From assembly GCF_009905375.1 (NCBI RefSeq), contig NW_027417468.1, positions 61,370-125,369 on the forward strand: 64,000 nt of DNA, read 5' to 3'. Under the pieces are notes generated by a model. That model did no database searches. It was not told the origin of the DNA and was given only the letters and a program-made list of their open reading frames with translations. The DNA comes from Apium graveolens (Eukaryota > Streptophyta > Magnoliopsida > Apiales > Apiaceae). Each line of letters opens with the position of its first letter. Position 1 is the first letter of the stretch. The position numbers were made by a program, and so were the translations under genes. Positions 10,895-24,400 of the stretch are shown here, piece by piece.

Positions 10895-13800
10895 AAAAGG
10901 ATGTAAAATTGGATGTATATGATGTTTACATGTTAATAGTACTAATATATAGTGGAAAGTGACTTTTATAGGGTGCAAAATCACTCTAATATGGTGTAAA
11001 GTGACTTACAAGGTTGATTAAAGCCAAAATGTGGCCAACAATTGACTCGTGTAAAAGTGGTACCAAGTGTAGGTAAAAGGATGTCAAATTGGATGTATAT
11101 GATGTTTACATGTTAATTGTACTAATATAATGTGTCAAGTGACACTTATAGAGCGCAAAATCACTCTAATATGGTGCAAACTGACTTACAAGATTGATTA
11201 GAGCCAAAATATGGCCCAAAATTGACTCGAATAAAATTGGTACCAAGAGTTGGTAAAAGGATATCAAATTGGACGTATACGATGTTTACATGTTAATTGT
11301 ACTAATATATGGTGGAAAGTGACTCTTATAGGGTGTAAAATCACTCTAATATAGTGTAAAGTGACTAACAAGGTTGATTAGAGCCAAAATATGGCCCAAA
11401 ATTAACTCGTATAAAGTGGTACCAAGAGGTGGTAAAAGGTAATCAAATTGAATATATAATGTTTACATGTATATTGTACTAATATATGGTGATAAGTGAC
11501 TCTTATAGGGTGCAAAATCACTCTAATATGGTGTAAATTTAGTTACAAGGTTGATTAGAGCCAAAATGTGGCCCAAAATTGACTCGTATAAAAGTGGTAT
11601 CGAGAGGAGGTAAAAGGATGTCAAATTGGATGTATATGATGTTTACATGTTAATAGTACTAATATATAGTGGCAAGTGACTTTTATAGGGTGCAAAATCA
11701 CTGTAATATGGTGTAAAGTGACTTACAAGGTTGATTAGAGCCAAAATGTGGCCAAAAATTGACTCGTGTAAAAGTGGTACCAAGTGTAGGTAAAAGGTTG
11801 TCAAATTGGATGTATATGATGGTTACATGTTAATTGTACTAATATAAGGTGTCAAGTGACACTTATAGAGCACAAAATCACTCTAATATGGTGTAAAGTG
11901 ACTTACAAGATTGATTAGAGCCAAAATGTGGCCCAAAATTGACTCGAATAAAATTGGTACCAAGAGTTGGTAAAAGGATGTCAAATTGGACGTATACGAT
12001 GTTTACATGTTAATTGTACTAATATATGGTGGAAAGTGACTCTTATAGGGTGTAAAATCACTCTAATATGGTGTAAAGTGACTAACAAGGTTGCTTAGAG
12101 CCAAAATGTGGCCCAAAATTGACTAATATAAAGTGGTACCAAGAGGTGGTAAAAGGTAATCAAATTGAATATATAACGTTTACATGTATATTGTACTAAT
12201 ATATGGTGATAATTGACTCTTATAGGGTGCAAAATCACTCTAATATGGTGTAAATTTAGTTACAAGGTTGATTAGAGCCAAAATGTGGCCCAAAATTGAC
12301 TCGTATAAAAGTGGTATCGAGAGGAGGTAAAAGGATGTAAAATTGGATGTATATGATGTTTACATGGTAATAGTACTAATATATAGTGGCAAGTGACTTT
12401 TATAGGGTGCAAAATCACTCTAATATGGTGTAAAATGACTTACAAGGTTGATTAGAGCCAAAATATGGCCAAAAATTGACTCGTGTAAAAGTGGTACCAA
12501 GTGTAGGTAAAAGGATGTCAAATTGGATGTATATGATGTTTACATGTTAATTGTACTAATATAAGGTGTCAAGTGACACTTATAGAGCGCAAAATCACTC
12601 TAATATGGCGTAAAGTGACTTACAAGGTTAATTGGAGCCAAATGTGGCCAAAAATTGATTCGTGTAAAACTGGTATCAAGAGTTGGTAAAAAGATGTCAC
12701 ATCTAATGTATATGATGTTTACATGTTAATTGTACTAGTATATGGTGGAAAATGACTCTTATACGGTGCAAAATCACTCTAATATGGTGTATAGTTACTT
12801 ACAAGGTTGATTAGAGCCAAAATATGGCCCAAAATTGACTCGTAAAAGTGGTACCAAGAGGAGGTAAAAGGATGTCAAATTGGATTTATATGATGTTTAC
12901 ATGTTAATTGTACTAATATATGGTGGCAAGTGACTTTTATAGGGTGCAAAATCACTCTAATATGGTGTAAAGTGACTTACAAGATTGATTAGAGCCAAAA
13001 TCTGGCCCAAAATTGACTCGAATAAAATTGGTACCAAGAGTTGGTAAAAGGATGTCAAATTGGACGTATACGATGTTTACATGTTAATTGTACTAATATA
13101 TGGTGGAAAATGACTCTTATAGGGTGTAAAATCACTCTAATATGGTGTAAAGTGACTAACAAGGTTGATTAGAGCCAAAATTTGGCCCAAAATTGACTCG
13201 TATAAAGTGGTACCAAGAGGTGGTAAAAGGTAATCAAATTGAATATATAATGTTTACATGTATATTGTACTAATATATGGTGACAAGTGACTCTTATAGG
13301 GTGCAAAATCACTCTAATATGGTGTAAATTTAGTTACAAGGTTGATTAGAGCCAAAATGTGGCCCAAAATTGACTCGTATAAAAGTGGTATCGAGAGGAG
13401 GTAAAAGGATGTCAAATTGGATGTATATGATGTTTACATGTCAATAGTACTAATATATAGTGGCAAGTGACTTTTATAGGGTGCAAAATCACTGTAATAT
13501 GGTGTAAAGTGACTTACAAGGTTGATTAGAGCCAAAATGTGGCCAAAAATTGACTCGTGTAAAAGTGGTACCAAGTGTAGGTAAAAGGATGTCAAATTGG
13601 ATGTATATGATGTTTACATGTTAATTGTACTAATATAAGGTGTCAAGTGACACTTATAGAGCGCAAAATCACTCTAATATGGTGTAAAGTGACTTACAAG
13701 ATTGATTCGAGCCAAAATGTGGCCAAAAATTGACTCGAATAAAATTGGTACCAAGAGTTGGTAAAAGGATGTCAAATTGGACGTATACGATGTTTACATG

Positions 13801-16800
13801 TTAATTGTACTAATATATAGTGGAAAGTGACTCTTATAGGGTGTAAAATCACTCTAATATGGTGTAAAGTGACTACCAAGGTTGGTTAGAGCCAAAATGT
13901 GGCCCAAAATTGACTCGTATAAAGTGGTACAAGAGGTGGTAAAAGGTAATCAAATTGAATATATAATGTTTACATGTATATTGTACTAATATATGGTGAT
14001 AAGTGACTCTTATAGGGTGCAAAATCATTCTAATATGGTGTAAATTTAGTTACAAGGTTGATTAGAGCCAAAATGTGGCCCAAAATTTACTCATATGAAA
14101 GTGGTATCGAGAGGAGGTAAAAGGATGTCAAATTGGATGTATATGATGTTTACATGTTAATAGTACTAATATATAGTGGCAAGTGACTTTTATAGGGTGC
14201 AAAATCACTCTAATATGGTGTAAAGTGACTTACAAGGTTGATTAGAGCCAAAATGTGGCCAAAAATTGACTCGTGTAAAAGTGGTACCAAGTGTAGGTAA
14301 AAGGATGTCAAATTGGATGTATATGATGTTTACATGTTAATTGTACTAATATAAGGTGTCAAGTGACACTTATAGAGCGCAAAATCACTCTAATGAGGTG
14401 TAAAGTGACTTACAAGGTTAATTGGAGCCAAATGTGGCCAAAAATTGATTCGTATAAAAGTGGTATCAAGAGTTGGTAAAAAGATGTCACATCTAATGTA
14501 TATGACGTTTACATGTTAATTGTACTAATATATGGTGGAAAATGACTCTTATACGGTGCAAAATCACTCTAATATGGTGTACATTTACTTACAAGGTTGA
14601 TTAGAGACAAAACGTGGCCCAAAATTGACTCGTAAAAGTGGTACCAAGAGGAGGTAAAAGGATGTCAAATTGGATGTATATGATGTTTACATGTTAATTG
14701 TACTAATATAAGGTGTCAAGTGACACTTATAGAGCGCAAAATCACTCTAATATGGTGTAAAGTGACTTACAAGATTGATTCGAGCCAAAATGTGGCCCAA
14801 AATTGACTCGAATAAAATTGGTACCAAGAGTTGGTAAAAGGATGTCAAATTGGACGTATACGATGTTTACATGTTAATTGTACTAATATATAGTGGAAAG
14901 TGACTCTTATAGGGTGTAAAATCACTCTAATATGGTGTAAAGTGACTACCAAGGTTGGTTAGAGCCAAAATGTGGCCCAAAATTGACTCGTATAAAGTGG
15001 TACAAGAGGTGGTAAAAGGTAATCAAATTGAATATATAATGTTTACATGTATATTGTACTAATATATGGTGATAAGTGACTCTTATAGGGTGCAAAATCA
15101 TTCTAATATGGTGTAAATTTAGTTACAAGGTTGATTAGAGCCAAAATGTGGCCCAAAATTGACTCGTATAAAAGTGGTATCGAGAGGAGGTAAAAGGATG
15201 TAAAATTGGATGTATATGATGTTTACATGTTAATAGTACTAATATATAGTGGAAAGTGACTTTTATAGGGTGCAAAATCACTCTAATATGGTGTAAAGTG
15301 ACTTACAAGGTTGATTAAAGCCAAAATGTGGCCAACAATTGACTCGTGTAAAAGTGGTACCAAGTGTAGGTAAAAGGATGTCAAATTGGATGTATATGAT
15401 GTTTACATGTTAATTGTACTAATATAATGTGTCAAGTGACACTTATAGAGCGCAAAATCACTCTAATATGGTGCAAACTGACTTACAAGATTGATTAGAG
15501 CCAAAATATGGCCCAAAATTGACTCGAATAAAATTGGTACCAAGAGTTGGTAAAAGGATATCAAATTGGACGTATACGATGTTTACATGTTAATTGTACT
15601 AATATATGGTGGAAAGTGACTCTTATAGGGTGTAAAATCACTCTAATATAGTGTAAAGTGACTAACAAGGTTGATTAGAGCCAAAATGTGGCCCAAAATT
15701 AACTCGTATAAAGTGGTACCAAGAGGTGGTAAAAGGTAATCAAATTGAATATATAATGTTTACATGTATATTGTACTAATATATGGTGATAAGTGACTCT
15801 TATAGGGTGCAAAATCACTCTAATATGGTGTAAATTTAGTTACAAGGTTGATTAGAGCCAAAATGTGGCCCAAAATTGACTCGTATAAAAGTGGTATCGA
15901 GAGGAGGTAAAAGGATGTCAAATTGGATGTATATGATGTTTACATGTTAATAGTACTAATATATAGTGGCAAGTGACTTTTATAGGGTGCAAAATTACTG
16001 TAATATGGTGTAAAGTGACTTACAAGGTTGATTAGAGCCAAAATGTGGCCAAAAATTGACTCGTGTAAAAGTGGTACCAAGTGTAGGTAAAAGGTTGTCA
16101 AATTGGATGTATATGATGGTTACATGTTAATTGTACTAATATAAGGTGTCAAGTGACACTTATAGAGCACAAAATCACTCTAATATGGTGTAAAGTGACT
16201 TACAAGATTGATTAGAGCCAAAATGTGGCCCAAAATTGACTCGAATAAAATTGGTACCAAGAGTTGGTAAAAGGATGTCAAATTGGACGTATACGATGTT
16301 TACATGTTAATTGTACTAATATATGGTGGAAAGTGACTCTTATAGGGTGTAAAATCACTCTAATATGGTGTAAAGTGACTAACAAGGTTGCTTAGAGCCA
16401 AAATGTGGCCCAAAATTGACTAATATAAAGTGGTACCAAGAGGTGGTAAAAGGTAATCAAATTGAATATATAACGTTTACATGTATATTGTACTAATATA
16501 TGGTGATAATTGACTCTTATAGGGTGCAAAATCACTCTAATATGGTGTAAATTTAGTTACAAGGTTGATTAGAGCCAAAATGTGGCCCAAAATTGACTCG
16601 TATAAAAGTGGTATCGAGAGGAGGTAAAAGGATGTAAAATTGGATGTATATGATGTTTACATGGTAATAGTACTAATATATAGTGGCAAGTGACTTTTAT
16701 AGGGTGCAAAATCACTCTAATATGGTGTAAAGTGACTTACAAGGTTGATTAGAGCCAAAATATGGCCAAAAATTGACTCGTGTAAAAGTGGTACCAAGTG

Positions 16801-18952
16801 TAGGTAAAAGGATGTCAAATTGGATGTATATGATGTTTACATGTTAATTGTACTAATATAAGGTGTCAAGTGACACTTATAGAGCGCAAAATCACTCTAA
16901 TATGGCGTAAAGTGACTTACAAGGTTAATTGGAGCCAAATGTGGCCAAAAATTGATTCGTGTAAAACTGGTATCAAGAGTTGGTAAAAAGATGTCACATC
17001 TAATGTATATGATGTTTACATGTTAATTGTACTAGTATATGGTGGAAAATGACTCTTATACGGTGCAAAATCACTCTAATATGGTGTATAGTTACTTACA
17101 AGGTTGATTAGAGCCAAAATATGGCCCAAAATTGACTCGTAAAAGTGGTACCAAGAGGAGGTAAAAGGATGTCAAATTGAATTTATATGATGTTTACATG
17201 TTAATTGTACTAATATATGGTGGCAAGTGACTTTTATAGGGTGCAAAATCACTCTAATATGGTGTAAAGTGACTTACAAGATTGATTAGAGCCAAAATCT
17301 GGCCCAAAATTGACTCGAATAAAATTGGTACCAAGAGTTGGTAAAAGGATGTCAAATTGGACGTATACGATGTTTACATGTTAATTGTACTAATATATGG
17401 TGGAAAATGACTCTTATAGGGTGTAAAATCACTCTAATATGGTGTAAAGTGACTAACAAGGTTGATTAGAGCCAAAATTTGGCCCAAAATTGACTCGTAT
17501 AAAGTGGTACCAAGAGGTGGTAAAAGGTAATCAAATTGAATATATAATGTTTACATGTATATTGTACTAATATATGGTGACAAGTGACTCTTATAGGGTG
17601 CAAAATCACTCTAATATGGTGTAAATTTAGTTACAAGGTTGATTAGAGCCAAAATGTGGCCCAAAATTGACTCGTATAAAAGTGGTATCGAGAGGAGGTA
17701 AAAGGATGTCAAATTGGATGTATATGATGTTTACATGTCAATAGTACTAATATATAGTGGCAAGTGACTTTTATAGGGTGCAAAATCACTGTAATATGGT
17801 GTAAAGTGACTTACAAGGTTGATTAGAGCCAAAATGTGGCCAAAAATTGACTCGTGTAAAAGTGGTACTAAGTGTAGGTAAAAGGATGTCAAATTGGATG
17901 TATATGATGTTTACATGTTAATTGTACTAATATAAGGTGTCAAGTGACACTTATAGAGCGCAAAATCACTCTAATATGGTGTAAAGTGACTTACAAGATT
18001 GATTCGAGCCAAAATGTGGCCCAAAATTGACTCGAATAAAATTGGTACCAAGAGTTGGTAAAAGGATGTCAAATTGGACGTATACGATGTTTACATGTTA
18101 ATTGTACTAATATATAGTGGAAAGTGACTCTTATAGGGTGTAAAATCACTCTAATATGGTGTAAAGTGACTACCAAGGTTGGTTAGAGCCAAAATGTGGC
18201 CCAAAATTGACTCGTATAAAGTGGTACAAGAGGTGGTAAAAGGTAATCAAATTGAATATATAATGTTTACATGTATATTGTACTAATATATGGTGATAAG
18301 TGACTCTTATAGGGTGCAAAATCATTCTAATATGGTGTAAATTTAGTTACAAGGTTGATTAGAGCCAAAATGTGGCCCAAAATTTACTCATATGAAAGTG
18401 GTATCGAGAGGAGGTAAAAGGATGTCAAATTGGATGTATATGATGTTTACATGTTAATAGTACTAATATATAGTGGCAAGTGACTTTTATAGGGTGCAAA
18501 ATCACTCTAATATGGTGTAAAGTGACTTACAAGGTTGATTAGAGCCAAAATGTGGCCAAAAATTGACTCGTGTAAAAGTGGTACCAAGTGTAGGTAAAAG
18601 GATGTCAAATTGGATGTATATGATGTTTACATGTTAATTGTACTAATATAAGGTGTCAAGTGACACTTATAGAGCGCAAAATCACTCTAATGAGGTGTAA
18701 AGTGACTTACAAGGTTAATTGGAGCCAAATGTGGCCAAAAATTGATTCGTATAAAAGTGGTATCAAGAGTTGGTAAAAAGATGTCACATGTAATGTATAT
18801 GACGTTTACATGTTAATTGTACTAATATATGGTGGAAAATAACTCTTATACGGTGCAAAATCACTCTAATATGGTGTATATTTACTTACAAGGTTGATTA
18901 GAGACAAAATGTGGCCCAAAATTGACTCGTAAAAGTGGTACCAAGAGGAGGT
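10895..18952. repeat. 24-monomer supra-HOR, 4,297 bp, nearly two copies
   Basis: 10895-14655 recurs at 15192-18952, an exact offset of 4,297 bp. Rare variants coincide: GGATGTAAAATTGG (10895/15192), GATTAAAGCC with GGCCAACAATT (11021/15318), AAGGTTGTCAAATTGG (11792/16089) and TAATGAGGTG (14391/18688). Between the copies, 14656-15191 (536 bp, three monomers) repeats 13583-14118. The period is about four times the 1,074-bp 6-mer, so this looks like a second-level repeat built from 6-mers. Few differences were seen by eye, so the duplication is recent. Confidence 0.92.
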
Positions 18953-21461
18953 AAAAGGATGTCAAATTGGATGTATATGATGTTTACATGTTAATTGTAC
19001 TAATATATTGTGGCAAGTGACTTTTATAGGGTGCAAAATCACTCTAATATGGTGTAAAGTGACTTACAAGATTGATTAGAGCCAAAATGTGGCCCAAAAT
19101 TGACTCGAATAAAATTGGTACCAAGAGTTGGTAAAAGGATGTCAAATTGGACGTATACGATGTTTACATGTTAATTATACTAATATATGGTGGAAAGTGA
19201 CTCTTATAGGGTGTAAAATCACTCTAATATGGTGTAAAGTGACTAACAAGGTTGAATAGAGCCAAAATGTTGCCCAAAATTGACTCGTATAAAGTGGTAC
19301 CAAGAGGTGGTAAAAGGTAATCAAATTGAATATATAATGTTTACATGTATATTGTACTAATATATGGTGACAAGTGACTCTTATAGGGTGCAAAATCACT
19401 CTAATACGGTGTAAATTTAGTTACAAGGTTGATTAGAGCCAAAATGTGGCCCAAAATTGACTCGTATAAAAGTGGTATCGAGAGGTGGTAAAAGGATGTC
19501 AAATTGGATGTATATGATGTTTACATGTTAATAGTCTAATATATAGTGGCAAGTGACTTTTATAGGGTGCAAAATCACTGTAATATGGTGTAAAGTGACT
19601 TACAAGGTTGATTAGAGCCAAAATGTGGCCAAAAATTGACTCGTGTAAAAGTGGTACCAAGTGTAGGTAAAAGGATGTCAAATTGGATGTATATGATGTT
19701 TAAATGTTAATTGTACTAATATGAGGTGTCAAGTGACACTTATAGAGCGCAAAATCACTCTAATATGGTGTAAAATGACTTACAAGATTGATTAGAGCCA
19801 AAATGTGGCCCAAAATTGACTCGAATAAAATTGGTACCAAGAGTTGGTAAAAGGATGTCAAATTGGACGTATACGATGTTTACATGTTAATTGTACTAAT
19901 ATATGGTGGAAAGTGACTCTTATAGGGTGTAAAATCACTCTAATATGGTGTAAATTTAGTTACAAGGTTGATTAAAGCCAAAATGTGGCCCAAAATGGAC
20001 TCGTATAAAAGTGGTATCGAGAGGAGGTAAAAGGATGTCAAATTGGATGTATATGATGTTTACATGTTAATAGTACTAATATATAGTGGCAGGTGACTTT
20101 TATAGGGTGCAAAATCACTCTAATATGGTGTAAAGTGACTTACAAGGTTGATTAGAGCCAAAATGTGGCAAAAAAGTGACTCGTGTAAAAGTGGTACCAA
20201 GTGTAGGTATAAGGATGTCAAATTGGATGTATATGATGTTTACATGTTAATTGTACTAATATAAGGTGCCAAGTGACACTTATAGAGCGCAAAATCACTC
20301 TAATGAGGTGTAAAGTGACTTACAAGGTTAATTGGAGCCAAATGTGGCCAAAAATTGATTCGTATAAAAGTGGTATCAAGAGTTGGTAAAAAGATGTCAC
20401 ATCTAATGTATATGATGTTTACATGTTAATTGTACTAATATATGGTGGAAAATGACTCTTATACGGTGCAAAATCACTTTAATATGGTGTACATTTACTT
20501 ACAAGGTTGATTAGAGACAAAATGTGGCCCAAAATTGACTCGTAAAAGTGGTACCAAGAGGAGGTAAAAGGATGTCAAATTGGATGTATATGATGTTTAC
20601 ATGTTAATTGTACTAATATATTGTGGCAAGTGACTTTTATAGGGTGCAAAATCACTCTAATATGGTGTAAAGTGACTTACAAGATTGATTAGGGCCAAAA
20701 TGTGGCCCAAAATTGACTCGAATAAAATTGGTACCAAGAGTTGGTAAAAGGATGTCAAATTGGACGTATACGATGTTTACATGTTAATTGTACTAATATA
20801 TGGTGGAAGGTGACTCTCATAGGGTGTAAAATCACTCTAATATGGTGTAAAGTGACTAACAAGGTTGATTAGAACCAAAATGTTGCCCAAAATTGACTCG
20901 TATAAAGTGGTACCAAGAGGTGGTAAAAGGTAATCAAATTGAATATATAATGTTTACATGTATATTGTACTAATATATGGTGACAAGTGACTCTTATAGG
21001 GTGCAAAATCACTCTAATACGGTGTAAATTTAGTTACAAGGTTGATTAGAGCCAAAATGTGGCCCAAAATTGACTCGTATAAAAGTGGTATCGAGAGGTG
21101 GTAAAAGGATGTCAAATTGGATGTATATGATGTTTACATGTTAATAGTCTAATATATAGTGGCAAGTGACTTTTATAGGGTGCAAAATCACTGTAATATG
21201 GTGTAAAGTGACTTACAAGGTTGATTAGAGCCAAAATGTGGCCAAAAATTGACTCGTGTAAAAGTGGTACCAAGTGTAGGTAAAAGGATGTCAAATTGGA
21301 TGTATATGATGTTTACATGTTAATTGTACTAATATAAGGTGTCAAGTGACACTTATAGAGCGAAAAATCACTCTAATATGGTGTAAAGTGACTTACAAGA
21401 TTGATTAGAGCCAAAATGTGGCCCAAAATTGACTCGAATAAAATTGGTACCAAGAGTTGGT
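18953..21461. repeat. Satellite with a 9-monomer (1,613-bp) duplication
   Basis: The segment around 19499-19681 recurs identically at 21112-21294, including the one-base-deleted TTAATAGTCTAATATATAG variant, an offset of 1,613 bp. Flanking monomers also match at this offset (the CTCTAATACGGTG variant just upstream in both copies). Other monomers here resemble the 14-mer regime that follows, so the region is a mosaic. Confidence 0.8.
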
Positions 21462-24400
21462 AAAAGGATGTCAAATTGGACGTATACGATTTTTACATGT
21501 TAATTGTACTAATATATGGTGGAAAGTGACTCTTATAGGGTGTAAAATCACTCTAATATGGTGTAAAGTGACTACCAAGGTTGGTTAGACCCAAAATGTG
21601 GCCCAAAATTGACTCGTATAATGTGGTACAAGAGGTGGTAAATGGTAATCAAATTGAATATATAATGTTTACATGTATATTGTACTAATATATGGTGATA
21701 AGTGACTCTTATAGGGTGCAAAATCATTCTAATATGGTGTAAATTTAGTTACAAGGTTGATTAGAGCCAAAATGTGGCCCAAAATTGACTCGTATAAAAG
21801 TGGTATCGAGAGGAGGTAAAAGGATGTGAAATTGGATGTATATGATGTTTACATGTTAATAGTACTAATATATAGTGGCAAGTGACTTTTATAGGGTGCA
21901 AAATCACTCTAATATGGTGTAAAGTGACATACAAGGTTGATTAGAGCCAAAATGTGGCCAAAAATTGACTCGTGTAAAAGTGGTACCAAGTGTAGGTAAA
22001 AGGATGTCAAATTGGATGTATATGATGTTTACATGTTAATTGTACTAATATAAGGTGTCAAGTGACACTTATAGAGCGCAAAATCACTCTAATGAGGTAT
22101 AAAGTGACTTACAAGGTTAATTGGAGCCAAATATGGCCAAAAATTGATTCGTATAAAAGTGGTATCAAGAGTTGGTAAAAAGATGTCACATCTAATGTAT
22201 ATGATGTTTACATGTTAATTGTACTAATATATGGTGGAAAATGACTCTTATACGGTGCAAAATCACTCTAATATGGTGTACATTTACTTACAGGGTTGAT
22301 TAGAGACAAAATGTGGCCCAAAATTGACTCGTAAAAGTGGTACCAAGAGGAGGTAAAAGGATGTCAAATTGGATGTATATGATGTTTACATGTTAATTGT
22401 ACTAATATATGGTGGCAAGTGACTTTTATAGGGTGCAAAATCACTCTAATATGGTGTAAAGTGACTTACAAGATTGATTAGAGCCAAAATGTGGCCCAAA
22501 ATTGACTCGAATAAAATTGGTACCAAGAGTTGGTAAAAGGATGTCAAATTGGACGTATACGATGTTTACATGTTAATTGTACTAATATATGGTGGAAAGT
22601 GACTCTCATAGGGTGTAAAATCACTCTAATATGGTGTAAAGTGACTAACAAGGTTGATTAGAACCAAAATGTTGCCCAAAATTGACTCGTATAAAGTGGT
22701 ACCAAGAGGTGGTAAAAGGTAATCAAATTGAATATATAATGTTTACATGTATATTGTACTAATATATGGTGACAAGTGACTCTTATAGGGTGCAAAATCA
22801 CTCTAATACGGTGTAAATTTAGTTACAAGGTTGATTAGAGCCAAAATGTGGCCCAAAATTGACTCGTATAAAAGTGGTATCGAGAGGAGGTAAAAGGATG
22901 TCAAATTGGATGTATATGATGTTTAAATGTTAATTTTACTAATATAAGGTGTCAAGTGACACTTATAGAGCGCAAAATCACTCTAATATGGTGTAAAGTG
23001 ACTTACAAGATTGACTAGAGCCAAAATGTGGCCCAAAATTGACTCGAATAAAATTGGTACCAAGAGTTGGTAAAAGGATGTCAAATTGGACGTATACGAT
23101 GTTTACATGTTAATTGTACTAATATATGGTGGAAAGTGACTCTTATAGGGTGTAAAATCACTCTAATATGGTGTAAATTTAGTTACAAGGTTGATTAGAG
23201 CCAAAATGTGGCCCAGAATTGACTCGTATAAAAGTGGTATCGAGAGGAGGTAAAAGGATGTCAAATTGGATGTATATGATGTTTACATGTTAATAGTACT
23301 AATATATAGTGGCAAGTGACTTTTATAGGGTGCAAAATCACTCTAATATGGTGTAAAGTGACTTACAAGGTTGATTAGAGCCAAAATATGGCAAAAAATT
23401 GACTCGTGTAAAAGTGGTACCAAGTGTAGGTATAAGGATGTCAAATTGGATGTATATGATGTTTACATGTTAATTGTACTAATATAAGGTGCCAAGTGAC
23501 ACTTATAGGGCGCAAAATCACTCTAATGAGGTGTAAAGTGACTTACAAAGTTAATTGGAGCCAAATGTGGCCAAAAATTGATTCGTATAAAAGTGGTATC
23601 AAGAGTTGGTAAAAAGATGTCACATCTAATGTATATGATGTTTACATGTTAATTGTACTAATATATGGTGGAAAATGACTCTTATATGGTGCAAAAATCA
23701 CTCTAATATGGTGTACATTTACTTACAAGGTTGATTAGAGACAAAATGTGGACCAAAATTGACTCGTAAAAGTGGTACCAAGAGGAGGTAAAAGGATGTC
23801 AAATTGGATATATATGATGTTTACATGTTAATTGTACTAATATATGGTGGCAAGTGACTTTTATAGGGTGCAAAATCACTCTAATATGGTGTAAAGTGAC
23901 TTACAAGATTGATTAGAGCCAAAATGTGGCCCAAAATTGACTCGAATAAAATTGGTACCAAGAGTTGGTAAAAGGATGTCAAATTGGACGTATACGATGT
24001 TTACATGTTAATTGTACTAATATATGGTGGAAAGTGACTCTTATAGGGTGTAAAATCACTCTAATATGGTGTAAAGTGACTATCAAGGTTGGTTAGAGCC
24101 AAAATGTGGCCCAAAATTGACTCGTATAAAGTGGTACCAAGAGGTGGTAAATGGTAATCAAATTGAATATATAATGTTTACATGTATATTGTACTAATAT
24201 ATGGTGATAAGTGACTCTTATAGGGTGCAAAATCATTCTAATATGGTGTAAATTTAGTTACAAGGTTGATTAGAGCCAAAATGTGGCCCAAAATTGACTC
24301 GTATAAAAGTGGTATCGAGAGGAGGTAAAAGGATGTGAAATTGGATGTATATGATGTTTACATGTTAATAGTACTAATATATAGTGGCAAGTGACTTTTA

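Noticed and set aside
19175..21294. Open frames on the minus strand in the satellite, two of them identical (19499-19681 and 21112-21294)
   Set aside because: They lie wholly inside satellite monomers, are copies produced by the 1,613-bp duplication and disappear in neighbouring monomers that differ by a single base.
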